Shown: piece after piece, positions 53,836 through 64,000 of the stretch
Layout of the letters: every line of letters begins with the position of its first letter
Position numbering within the stretch: position 1 is the first letter of the stretch
Origin: Branchinecta lynchi
Taxonomy: Eukaryota > Arthropoda > Branchiopoda > Anostraca > Branchinectidae
Direction of reading: 5' to 3'
DNA: 64,000 bases
Assembly: GCA_023053575.1 (NCBI GenBank)
Contig: JAKZAP010000016.1
Span: 6,134,046 to 6,198,045 of the forward strand
Program-made: the position numbers and the translations under genes
The notes under the pieces: model-generated
Told to the model about the DNA's origin: nothing
Database searches by the model: none
What the model saw: the letters and a program-made list of their open reading frames with translations, nothing else

Positions 53836-55236
53836 GGTATGAGTTCTTGACAATACGATACAGACTATTTTAAAAGACCTCTGTCCTGGGCTTTCAAGAC
53901 AGGCGTATTGGCTGTCTCAGCAGCGGCTACTTCATCTGTAGCAAATTCCGCGGGGCGAGGTTTGTGAACTATCTGGAATGCCCATGGAATAGAACTTATT
54001 GATCAAATTGTATTATTATGTGAAATTGTGTTATTGTTAATCAAAAGCTACCGCCGAATTTGACCTTATCGTCGTTTCAAATAAATAAAATAGTCGCTTT
54101 ACCATTTTTGTATTTTTCAATTCAATTCATTTATTTGTATCCACCAAAGCTGGCGAGTAGAAAAAAATATAATGAAATTCACACAATCGGTCTACAGACT
54201 AATAACTAGACCATATACTTTCATAAAAACACTACGACATTTAAAAAAACAATTAGCCTACACCATCCTAAATGAAGTCTACCTAACACTTTAACCAAAA
54301 TACAATCAACGCAACGCATCGGACGAAGTGTGCTTTTTGTCGTAAATAACACTGAAGGGGACTAGCTTATCGGTTATGGTACAACTCAACAAAAGCTGGA
54401 ACAAAACTTTTTCTACATCTCTCATGCAAAGGGGCCACGGGTGTTAGTTCGGGGATTTCTCTCCTTATTACATATGGGGGAATAGAAAGGCGGGAGGATA
54501 TTACATAGCCGGGAAACCGCTTCTTTATCTTGTGGTACATCAGTACGTTTGTGCTTGGCTATCCTTTTCTGATTTTGTGCCTAGGCAAAGCCAAGTCGTA
54601 TCGACGCCGCTTTCAAACGGATTACGTTTTCTAAGGCGGAGTGATCGGGGGATAAAATTCTCCTCTTAGACGTCCAACCTTCTAGTACTAAAAATATAAT
54701 TATAAGTAGAACGTTCTTATGTCGTAGAACTAGATTTTCAGAGGATTTCGTCTATAGTCAAAATATGGTATGGGGCAGCAGAACCAAGATGCCGGTTTTG
54801 TTGTGCTTCACGTGAGAATTTAGAACCATCACGCCTGTATCCAAATAGACACAAATGCTTGGATGTAGAACCAAGTATTTACTGGTGTAGTTGAAATGTA
54901 TGGATAGAGTTAAGACTCAGTTGACTATAAAAGGGCTGTCGTTTTATTTATACTATTCTCGCCCTCCGCCAAAGTTGAAGAAGTGTCTGCCAAGTATTCC
55001 TTCAGCACAGTCGAACCATTTCAGTAAACCTTTTGGGGAGGATGGTGCAAAAATTAGTTGGGCCCCCATCCTATTTATATTTATATTACCTTTTTAAGGT
55101 GGAATGGTGGGAGGGGGGGGGGGGATAAAATTCTGCTCTCAGACGTCCAACCCTCTAGTACTAAAAATATAAAGCGTTGCTGCGCCTTGGTTCGATTCCA
55201 TAGCGTTATCTGTAGAACAGGTTGTGATCTTTTCAT
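53836..55236. other. Intergenic stretch with one retroelement tail
   Basis: A T/A-rich tail (TCAATTCATTTATTTGTATC) lies near 54120. GGGATAAAATTCT.CTCTTAGACGTCCAAC, then CTAGTACTAAAAATATAA, occurs twice (about 54650-54700 and 55120-55170), a local duplication. No gene is recognised. Confidence 0.45.
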
Positions 55237-56279
55237 AACAAGACCAAAGGTTTCGACGGGATCCCAAAAATGTTATAGTTGATCCAGACAAATGGGTCTT
55301 ATAGATATCCGGTCTTCGCCAGACTCCTTGAACATCTTTACTATTAATATTTAGAAACAGAAGAAGGCCAATGGCTAATCATCTGAGAAAACCAAGTTCA
55401 GATATGGATTCAGCATATGTGTGTTACCCCTACGCTATACGTCATGTCTACTTTGACGAAATTCTTCAAATCTTCCTGCCTTACTTCTGCCTAATCTCCG
55501 GTTTCCACTAGATTCCGGGCGAACTACTTGTCTTGCAAAAACTAAAGCTCAAAAACGAAATCAGCGTTTCTCCTTACCTCTATATCGAACATCTAATTAA
55601 ATTCAGATAAAACGAATAATATGTCCGGCTAGAAAATGATTGTCAAAAGCGGATTCGGTATGTCTTCTTACCCTGGACTTTGGATAAAACATTTCCTTTT
55701 AACAAATTTAATTTTTTTAATTTGTTTGTCCCTTAGTTTGGGGGATAGAACTTTCAGCCCCTAAAGGTTGAGATACATAACCCATCTTCGAACTGGACCC
55801 CTCCATTGATCTAAAGAGTCCTCACACCAAGTTTCATCAAGATATATCATTCACTTCTTTTTTTTTCTTTTTTTTTAAATCCTGCGTAGCTTCTTTTTCC
55901 ATTTTTCCTGTAATAGCTTGAACTGAAACAGTGGCTACGTCTCCACCTCCAACTCAGTGACGTTAATACCAAAAATACCTAACAGTTTACCCTACTTTAA
56001 CGTCACTTACACTTTCATCATAACATAAATTTTATTTTCACATTTTCCAAAATCTAAAAAACGAAATACCTTAAAGTTTTCAAACCTTCCCTTTTCCTAT
56101 CAAACATTCTCAAATAATCTAAAATACTTTATTATTTACTTTTTCTCTAAATCCTATACAAACCTCTTCTATTATATCCTACCTAATATACCTAATATAT
56201 CCTACCTAACAGACAGACAGACGGACCACTTTTATGAAGTCATAGGCATCCCTCCAATTACGTTTTGAGAACACCAAAA
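55237..56279 (+). mobile_element. F1 element (copy 4), both ends present
   Basis: It starts AACAAGACCAAAGGTTTCGA then CGGGATCCC. F1 blocks follow (GCTAATCATCTGAGAAAACC, AGTTCAGATATGGATTCAGC). It ends CAGACAGACAGACGGACCAC, TTTTATGAAGTCATAGGCAT and an eroded palindrome TTTTGAGAACACCAAAA. About 300 bp of A/T-rich sequence (55860-56210) may be an insertion. Confidence 0.75.
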
Positions 56280-56424
56280 ACTGAAAATTACAACTAGAAC
56301 GTGGTTTACATATTTCTGAGTCACCGGTTACTGCGCTAAACGGATACGTCCGCTGAGTTTTGTTCTTCTGTAGGCTATTTCTGATCCGGTGATCATCACA
56401 GGTTCGTTTTATATCTTTTTTTTT

Positions 56425-56600
56425 CAATCAATAAAATTTATTTCCAAATAGCTTGAAGCCAGAAGAGGAATAAAATATTTTCGAAATACACAAAAACGAA
56501 AAAAATTAATTTATCTACAGTTACAAGATATGACCGGAAATAAACAACGGGATGAAACTATGTAAGAATTGGGCAGAAGACCTAGCAGGGTATGAAGAAA
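56425..56600 (-). repeat. Retroelement-like tail shared with 36085-36290
   Basis: TCAATCAATAAAATTTATTT, CCAAATAGCTTGAAGCCAGA and GGGATGAAACTATGTAA match the MFAP1 intron 3 copy. Confidence 0.5.
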
Positions 56601-56881
56601 ACTGATTTTCTCCGTATCCTGCTAACTTGAGCCTGAAGAGGACCCTTGCTCTTAGCCGACGCATAACAAGAACAAAACTCAGCTGACGCATCCATGTAAC
56701 GCAGTCAGCATTTGCTGAAGGAGGCCAGGTCATGCGGACCTTGCTGATGACGTGGAATTCTCTTTGGACTGGCCTGACCCTTTTTCCACTACTAGATCGA
56801 TCAATAAAATAGGGAATGGATTTTCATGTATGTCCTAGGGCTTAAACTCATACTTTCGGGAGATGGTGGGTATCAGGAGGT

Positions 56882-57073
56882 CAAGGCCGTATCCAGGGGG
56901 GGGGGTAGGGGGTTGCTCCCCCCCCCCCCCGAAACATACAAAAATACTCAATTTTAGAGGCTTTTCCCTCTGATCTATGTCTTTTTTTCACTTTTTTGTG
57001 CGACCCGCAGGCAACCCCAAGGGACCCCCCCCCCCCCCCCCCCCCCCGAAATAAATTCCTGGATACGGCCCTG
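56882..57073. mobile_element. 192-bp miniature hAT-like element
   Basis: It begins CAAGGCCGTATCCAGG and ends CCTGGATACGGCCCTG, nearly perfect 16-bp inverted ends. It is flanked by a perfect 8-bp duplication CAGGAGGT (56874-56881 and 57074-57081). G and C runs lie just inside each end. Confidence 0.9.
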
Positions 57074-57134
57074 CAGGAGGTATTACGTAATAGGTGGGAT
57101 GGTATAGCCTATATCGGGAATTTAGGGACTTACT

Positions 57135-58215
57135 CTCTATAAAGTTCAATCGAATAGGGCTGAGGTCCGACAGTCTAGTTACACTTAACTTATTTACGCA
57201 AATAGGCCTGAAACCCGGATAAAAATGCGTTACTTCGTTTGTCCGCTATCAACAGATAATCGGTTTCATCGAATGAACTTATCTTTCCGGATTTGTGGTA
57301 CCGCTGTGTGCGTGTACCTTTATGATTGAGATGTTTAGCAAGTACGAAGGTAAGCCATTGTCGAAGAATAACAGTCGCATAACAAAAAGACGACTTATCA
57401 GCACTTCTCTACTTCCTTCATCCATATATATATATATATATCGTTTATTGGCAGAAGGAAGCTAAGACAGGAAGTTTCGATCAGTTTCGTCAAAACAACT
57501 ATGACTTGTAGGGGTAAACACACATGCTGTATCCATATCATATCATGCTGTATCCATATCATATCTGAACTTTTTTTTTTCAGATGATTAGCTATTTCGC
57601 CTTAATCTGTTTCTGAATTTGTGTAGTAAAAATGCTGAAGGAGCCTGGAGAAGACAGGACCCAATTGTCTGGATGAGATATTTAATTTTTGGGATCCCAT
57701 CGAAATCTTTGTTCTTATCATTTTTATTTTGCTCAACATACTCAGGCAAGATTGATCTGTGAAGTTCAGAATTTAGACATATGTGGCCAAAACTTGATGT
57801 TAAATGGTGCCTACGTTGCTCAAGGGAAGGGAGACCGAGACTTGAAAGGCTCTCTTCATAACTAACTTACACTGGGACCAGGATATCTTAATTGCTCTTT
57901 TCTGGATCAGCTCCAGTCTTCTGGATTGCTCCTTAGTTAAACCGGGATACCATATTTGGCAGCAGTATTCAAGAGAAGGCCTAGGAAATCCATGAATTTC
58001 CTAGCTTAGCGTCCGCAAAACATGGAAATGCAGGCTTTATAATTCTAATTATCCGCGTCTGGGTGAATGCTGGGTTTTCGTGCTAGCAGCGTACAGTCTG
58101 AACGTTATCACTAGTCTAGGCGAAAAAATACAAAATCCCTTAGATAAGGCCAAATAATTCAGTGTATTCAAATATCAGATGTAAAAATAAGCTGCCTTTT
58201 CAGTTAAACTTTAAG
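57135..58215. mobile_element. TTAA MITE, family 2 (copy 3), with F1 insertion
   Basis: The left ATAAAGTTCAATCGAATAGG and right GCCTTTTCAGTTAAACTTTA then AG are degraded and intact forms of the family 2 end. The interior GATAATCGGTTTCATCG block follows 41478-41866. An F1 5' part in reverse lies inside (about 57470-57718, ending CCCATCGAAATCTTTGTTCT then TATC). A (TA)n run is at about 57424. Confidence 0.55.
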
Positions 58216-58387
58216 CCTCCGTCCTTTCCCTATTGTTGCACCTTAGTAGGTGACGGTGAAAGACGTGAACCCATGAAGAAATGGGCTTGTTAATGAACAT
58301 GCAATTGTTCGATATAGTCTCACAACTCTTACGGTTGAATAGCCGAATGCCTAAAAACACAACAGATAATAACATAATATTGGCTGA

Positions 58388-58620
58388 TCACTTGCGTCCG
58401 GTTAATTCGGTAGCCTTGATCGTGACTGCTGAGTCACAATTAGAGACAATTGCATCTATTTTTTGTTTGTCTATTTTCAGTTTTAGCAAGTCATTGATCA
58501 CGTACTCCTTCACATCCAGCTGATCACGAATCATTTGGAATTCTCCAGTAATCGAGGTTTTGAAGGGAATTTCAAAGTTTGCCAACGTTCGGTGAAAGTA
58601 CGCTATCGTCCAGAATGAAT
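58388..58620 (-). other. Short minus-strand open frame of unknown origin
   Basis: The frame reads ANFEIPFKTSITGEFQMIRD, QLDVKEYVINDLLKLKIDKQ, then KIDAIVSNCDSAVTIKATEL. It is rich in Leu/Ile/Lys with coiled-coil-like spacing and lacks an ATG in the open part. I do not recognise it. It could be a retroelement ORF1 relic or a host exon. Confidence 0.25.
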
Positions 58621-58814
58621 GACAAGTTTCGTCGCTATAGCTTGTCCGGAAGTGTCTGAACTAGCAAAAGTTGGATAGAATGACGAACGGACAGGCAGCA
58701 CGAACGCTATTTTGCACTTTGTTTACACGGTTTGGAGCCAAGTTTTGATGGCGCTAGTAGATTGTCTTCTGCTGCTGTTACTTCTAGAAAGTTGTATAGT
58801 GGGGGTGAGAATAC

Positions 58815-60676
58815 CAGAGGCGTTACTAGCCAAAATGTTTGGGGGAGGGGGGGGGGTCAAGGAATTTACCAACTGGCTGGTCATTTTAACGACCTTTTTT
58901 TTGCAGAAAACAACGACTGTTTTAACAAAAAATCGACTGATTTTAAGAACAAGAGCTGTGAGCTCATATGGTAGTTGCAAGGCTTTGGTAAAAGGATGGA
59001 AGTAGGAATTTGTGGGTTTGTTATGCTCAATTAATTGTAAGCAAACCCTTGCGATAAAAATGATGATGGACCCTTGGAAATCACGAGAATGTATTGTTTG
59101 GTAAAAAAGTTTTGTTTGCACTTGGCTGTGATGATGTGCACTTTAAGGGCGCTAGAAATTCATCTATGATCAAAACCCTTGAGGCAAAAATGATCCTGGG
59201 CCCTTTAGGATCATGGGATCAAAAGTAGGCTATTTATTTTTACTTTTCGGTTAAGACACACACTTTAAGGGTACTAGAAAGTCATTTCTAAGCAAAACCT
59301 TTGCAAAAATGATCATGGGCTCGTGGGGTCATGAAAATGTAGGTTTTGCTTAAAAGTATTTTTTGTACTTTGCAGTGAAGACGAGTACTTTAAGGGATGG
59401 TCGGATCTGGGAAGTAAAAAATTGTAAGCCAATCTTGTCAAGTCTCCAACGTTCAAGCCAAAAGTTCATCGTCGGGGCACATCTGGAAGTACCTTAAAGC
59501 GCGGTCAGCGGAATTCCGGACCCCTTCAACTCCCCCCAGAGTGCCCGAATCCGGTCCGGTTCTGTCAGTGATGTATCTAGGGCTTATGCTTCATCTTCCC
59601 ACCAAGTGTCATCGCAATCGCTATACTCTAAGCGAGCCAACAAATTTCCGGTCCTCCCCTCCCACCGACTCCCCCATATTGATCGGGTCCTGTCCTCACC
59701 TGAAATGGGACATCCGAGACATGAGTTCTTTCCGAATATCAAGTTTCATTAATATCCGATCACTCGTTCAAAATTTGGATATTTCTCAAGATTCTGGATT
59801 CCTCCTTCCTCCACTCCCCCCCCTCCCCCCCCACGATGATCAAATCGGAGAAACGACTGTTCGTAAGTTAAAATTGTCGAGTCCCTGATATGCCCTCCCT
59901 CCAACTCCTCCCACACTGCTCGGATCCAGTCCGATCTTGTCAACTACGTATCTGGGGCTTGTGCTTGTTCTTCCCACCAAGTTTCATCCCGATTCGTCCA
60001 CTCTTAACATGTCACACGATTTCCGGTCCCCCCCCCTTCTCCCCCCAAAGTCATCGGATTCGTTTTGGACTTGACCTGTGACATCTGAGACACGAGGCCT
60101 TTCCAAATATCAAGTTTCGTTAAGGTCCGATTCCCGGTTCAAAAGTTCGACACACGTCAATATTCGGGATTCACCCTCCCTCCACGGTGGCCGGATCGGG
60201 GAAGTGACTATTTCCGTATTAGTTTCGTCGGGTCCCTAATATCGGTCATCGGATCCGTTTCGAACTTGACGTGTGACTCTGAGACACGAGGTCTTCCCGA
60301 AATATTAAGTTTCATTAAGATCTGATTCCCCGTTCAAAAGTTCTTGAACGTTCTTGATCCCCTCCCCCCCACGGTGGCCAGATCGGGGAAGTGACTTGTT
60401 CTAAGCTAGTTTGGTCGGGTCCCTAATGTGCCTGCCAAGTTTCATCGTCCTAGCACATCTGGAAGTACCCTAACTCGTGATCACCGGACCGACCGACGGA
60501 ATATTATGGTATATTATGGCACTTGGCCGGAAGGCAAGTGCCATAAAAAACAGCTGTTTTGAAGAAAATCGACTGTTTCCAAGAAAAAAATCGACTGCTT
60601 TTGCGAAAATACCGACTGGTCCAAAACATTTGGGGGGGGGGGCATCCCCCCTCCCCACCCCATATGTGAAGCTGAC
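58815..60676. mobile_element. hAT-like element split by an F2 insertion
   Basis: The left part (58815-58947) starts CAGAGGCGTTACTAGCC, has a G run, then CAACTGGCTGGTCATTTTAA and AAAAAATCGACTGATTTTAA. The right part (60550-60676) continues CAGCTGTTTTGAAGAAAATC, GACTGTTTCCAAG and ends in G/C runs near CCATATGTGAAGC. The ATCGACTG units on both sides show they were once contiguous. Confidence 0.7.
58948..60549 (+). mobile_element. F2 element (copy d)
   Basis: It starts AACAAGAGCTGTGAGCTCAT then ATGGTAGTTGCAAGG. It ends CTCGTGATCACCGGACCGAC, then the hairpin GGCACTTG-GCCGGAAGG-CAAGTGCC and ATAAAAA. The core repeats CCAAGTTTCATCGTCCTAGC, CACATCTGGAAGTACC and CATCCGAGACA blocks. It is inserted in the hAT-like element 58815-60676. 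Confidence 0.85.
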
Positions 60677-60691
60677 TTGGTAACATCTGTA

Positions 60692-61112
60692 ACGAGACCA
60701 TAAGTTTCGATGGGATCGCAGCGGGGAATATTCGTTCATCTTTCTAAGACAGACTGTCGGGTTTTGAAGATGTTCGATCTTTGCCAAACCCCATTCGCGT
60801 CTGATAATCATCCCAATAGACTATTGCGAGGATATCAGACAATCAAATTCATTCGTAAACATGCGGTTTGACCAAGATTTCAACCGGACTATCCGTCTGA
60901 GGCGAGAACAAATGGTATTTCCCGGTTTACTGTGTCTTTTTCCGGTACATCAACCTTTTCCAACAGTTATACCAATATCAGATTTTTGTTTTGTTTACTT
61001 CTACCGAATTTTCGGGTTTCCGGTCAAACTATCTGTCCTATGAGAAAATGAAGTCCTTACATGGATTCAGCTTGTTTACCCGTATATCGATCCTGCAATC
61101 GACTTCAGAAAA
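60692..61112 (+). mobile_element. F1 element fragment (5' end)
   Basis: It starts AACGAGACCATAAGTTTCGA then TGGGATCGC, a diverged F1 5' terminus. It runs into core blocks (CCGAATTTTCGGGTTTCCGG) and is cut at 61113 by a complete F1. Confidence 0.55.
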
Positions 61113-62041
61113 AACAAGACCTAAGGTTTCGACGGGATCCCAAAAATCTAAGATTTGATCTAGACAATTGGGTCTTGTCTTCGCCAGATCGAGTCTTCGC
61201 CGCACTAATCATCTGAGAAAACCAAGTTCAGATACACCTCTATAAGCCATATCTGTTTTGACGATACTGACCAAAACTTCCTGCTTTACTTCTGCCGAAT
61301 TTCTGTTTTTGGCCGGATTCCGAGCGAAGTACTTGTCCAGCAAAAAAGAACAATTCAGAAACAAATTCAGCTTATCTCCTTATCCCTATAAAGAAGATCT
61401 AATAACTTCAAATAAAACTTTAACTTATAAATTTCCGGTTTCAACCGGATTCTGGACGAATTATATGTTCGGGTAATAAATGATTGTCATATGCAGACTC
61501 AGTGTCTTTTCTTAGCCCTAAATCTGTCATCTAATCAACTTCAATAAAACTTTCGCTTTAAACAAATTTTCCGGTTCGGCCGGATTCCGGGCGAACTAGT
61601 TGTCCGACAAGAAAACAGTTTTCATCGTCGTGTTCAACACGTCTTCTTACCCCATAATCGAACATCTAATCAACTTCTAATAAATTGTTTAATTCTAACC
61701 AACTTTCCGGTTTTTACCGGATTCCGGACGAACTACTTACCCGTCAAGAAAATGGTTTTCTCCATCGTGTTCAACATATCTTCTTACCCCATAATCGACT
61801 ATCACATTAGCTATTTAAAAATAGTTTGTTTGCCCCTTAATTGGAACTCCCACCCCTACATGTAGGGCTACAGAGCCCATCTACGAACTTGACCTTACAC
61901 TTGACCCAAAGAATCCTCACACCAAGTTTCACCAAATATCTCATTCCCTTCGAGAGTTATCTTGCTGACAGACGGACGGACAGACGGACAACTTTTGCGA
62001 TGTCATAGGTACCCCTCCACTTGCGTTTTGGGATCCCAAAA
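61113..62041 (+). mobile_element. F1 element (copy 5), full length
   Basis: It starts AACAAGACCTAAGGTTTCGA then CGGGATCCC, and ends with the palindrome TTTTGGGATCCCAAAA at 62026-62041. Between are several core units (CCGGATTCCGGACGAACTAC, TTGTCCGACAAGAAAA, CTTCTTACCCCATAATCG) and the conserved 3' part ACACCAAGTTTCACCAAATA, CTCATTCCCTTCGAGAGTTA, GACAGACGGACGGACAGACG. At 929 bp it is the best reference copy in the window. Confidence 0.85.
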
Positions 62042-62728
62042 CCTTACTTCTACCAAATTTCCATTTTTTGCCAGATTCTAGTCAGTCTACTTTTGGCGGG
62101 AACACAAAAGTTCAACTATGGATTCAGAGTGTAATCTTACCTTTACATCGACGCTCTGATCGACCAACGTTCAATCTATAATCAACTTCAGATAAGACTT
62201 TCATTCTTACCAAGTTACCAACACTATTACCAACTCAACATAAGACTACTTCAGATAAGACTTTCACTCGTACCAACTGTCCGGTTTTCGCCAGATTCCC
62301 GGCAAACCACTTGTCCGTCGAAAAAAAGATAGTTCCAAAACAGATTCTGCATGTCTCTGTACCCTATATCAATCCCTTGTTTACGAAATTTCATTTTTTC
62401 CCGTATTCGGGGCAAACTATTTGTCCGGTGAGAAAATGAAGTTCAGTTCAGGATTCAGCATTTCCCCTTGCCGTGAAATGAACTGTCATATAAGCTTGTT
62501 AAAATGTGTCATCCCGTAATTTAAACCCCCCTCCCCCAACCCTAAATATAGCTCTGCGAATCGTCGAATCATCAACGAACTTGACCTGTACTTTGACCCA
62601 ATCGATTCTCCCACCAAGTTTGAACAAAATGTCTGGTCCCCTTCGGGAGTTATCGTGCTGACAGACGGACAAATTTTACCAAGTCAGAGGTATCCTGTCA
62701 CCGTCACGTACTTTTTGGGATCCCAAAA
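62042..62728 (+). mobile_element. F1 element, 5'-truncated copy
   Basis: Core units and the 3' part continue from the previous copy, ending TGACAGACGGACAAATTTTA and the palindrome CTTTTTGGGATCCCAAAAAG at 62711-62730. No 5' terminus is seen. Confidence 0.65.
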
Positions 62729-62843
62729 AGTAACTAAAAGCGGTTAAGTCATCTAGGACAGTGGCTCCCAACCTTTTTCGTACGACGTGCCAATGATCAA
62801 GGTCCGAAAAGATTGCGTACCACCTTTTTCAGAAAAAGACGAT

Positions 62844-64000
62844 TTTTGGGATCCCAAAACGTAAGTGGAGGGATACCTATGACATCACAAAAGTTGTCCG
62901 TCTGTCCGTCCGTCCGTCTGTCCGTCCGTCTGTAAGCACGATAACTCTCGAAGGGAATGAGATATTTTGATGAAACTTGGTGTGAGGGTTGGTTGAGTCG
63001 TCGGACCAGTCAAGTTCGTAGATGGGCTTTGTAGCTCTACATTTAGGGGTGGGGGAGGGGATTCAAATTAAGGGACAAACAAAATATTTTTAAACAGCTA
63101 ATGTGATAGTCGATTATGGGATAAGAAGACATGCTGAACACGATGGGGAAAACCATTTTGTCATCGGACAAGTATTTCGCCCGGAATCCGGCCCAAACCG
63201 GAAAGTTTGTTGAAAGTAAAAGTTTTATTTGAAGTTGATTAGATGTTCGATTTAGGGGTAGGAAGACATGCTGAAGACGATGGTGAAAACTATTCTCTCG
63301 ACAGACAAGTATTTCGCCCGGAATCCGGCCCAAACCGGAAAGTTTGTTGAAAGTAAAAGTTTTATTTGAAGTTGATTAAATGTTCGATTTAGAGGTAGGA
63401 AGACATGCTGAAGACGATGGTGAAAACTATTTTCTCGACGGACAAGTATTTCGACCGGAATTCGGCCCAAACCGGAAAGTTTGTCAAAATTAAAAGTTTT
63501 ATTTGTAGTTGATTAGATGTTCGATTTAGGGCAAGAAGGCATGCTGAACACTTATGTGAAAACAAGTTTCTACCCGGACATGTAGTTCGTCCGGAATCCG
63601 GCCAAAACCGGAAAACTTTTGGAAGTCAGAGTTTTATTTCTAGTTGATTAGATAAGCGATTTAGGGGTAAGAAGAGATGCTGAGCCCCTGTGTGACAATC
63701 GTATTTTACCCGGACATATAGTTCGACCGGAATCCGGCTGGAATCGGAAAATTTGTTATAAGCTAAATTTCTATTTGAAGTTGATTAGATGTTCATTACT
63801 GGGGAAAGAAGATACCCTGATTTCGTCTTTGAGCTTTCTTTTTTCGCCGGACAAGTAGTTCTGGAGTTCGGCCGGAACCGGGAAATTGGCAGAAGTGGCA
63901 GGAAGTTTTCGTCAAAACAGATATGACTTATAGGGGTAAACACACATGCTGAATCCAAATCTGGACTTGGTTTTCTCAGGTGATTAGCTATTTGGCCTTA
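62844..64000 (-). mobile_element. F1 element (copy 6), runs off the window
   Basis: It opens with the palindrome TTTTGGGATCCCAAAA (62844-62859), then GTCCGTCTGTCCGTCCGTCC and TTTTGATGAAACTTGGTGTG. At least five core units follow, spaced 136-137 bp (GAAGACATG at 63125, 63262, 63399; GAAGGCATG at 63535; next near 63671). The 5' part begins near 63900 (AGGAAGTTTTCGTCAAAACA), so the 5' terminus lies beyond the window. It faces copy 5 head to head at the 3' ends. Confidence 0.8.

Overview
The window looks like a gene-poor, repeat-rich stretch of a metazoan nuclear genome, most likely an invertebrate. The evidence is spliced genes with GT-AG introns, LINE reverse-transcriptase relics, many hAT-like and TTAA-flanked miniature transposons, and no bacterial gene organisation. 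The exact lineage cannot be read from the sequence. A proline/tyrosine-rich secreted protein with dibasic propeptide sites would suit a cnidarian or another marine invertebrate, but that is a guess.

Three host genes are supported, all on the + strand. (1) 2466-2782 is the last coding exon of an SGLT-like SLC5 sodium/solute cotransporter; the rest lies upstream of the window. (2) 9808-17376 is a four-exon gene for a 470-residue secreted Pro/Ala/Tyr-rich structural protein. It has a split signal peptide, two dibasic propeptide sites, a long cysteine-free PAY repeat domain and a C-terminal Gly-Arg. (3) 24716-50869 is a seven-exon MFAP1 gene (spliceosomal B-complex protein). Its exons join in frame to 446 codons over 26 kb of transposon-filled introns.

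The rest is mobile DNA, often nested. Two families of non-coding elements, called F1 and F2 here, share one plan. They begin with AACAAGA, carry a subterminal block that recurs in a palindromic or hairpin 3' end, then (reading inward from that end) a CCGTCTGTCCGTC-type stretch and a GATGAAACTTGG block, and have a core of tandem repeats (about 137 bp in F1, about 400-450 bp in F2). Four near-complete F2 copies lie at 26.7, 32.8, 45.2 and 58.9 kb. F1 copies lie at 10.6, 21.7, 38.5, 55.2, 61.1 and 62.8 kb. Their layout recalls non-autonomous Helentron-like elements, but the assignment is an inference.

Other elements with visible target-site duplications: hAT-like elements (6315-9090 with a 1-kb foldback core, 10807-12021, 17626-18531, 56882-57073 and a CAGGGTTGCCACA family); a 3.9-kb element with 50-bp inverted ends and a 7-bp duplication (44556-48422) plus its 386-bp deletion derivative (29961-30346), which sits 26 bp from an MFAP1 splice acceptor; two TTAA-flanked MITE families; and one TA-flanked mariner-like MITE. 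LINE 3' ends and RT C-termini are scattered on both strands. The last 13 kb (51-64 kb) has no convincing host gene.
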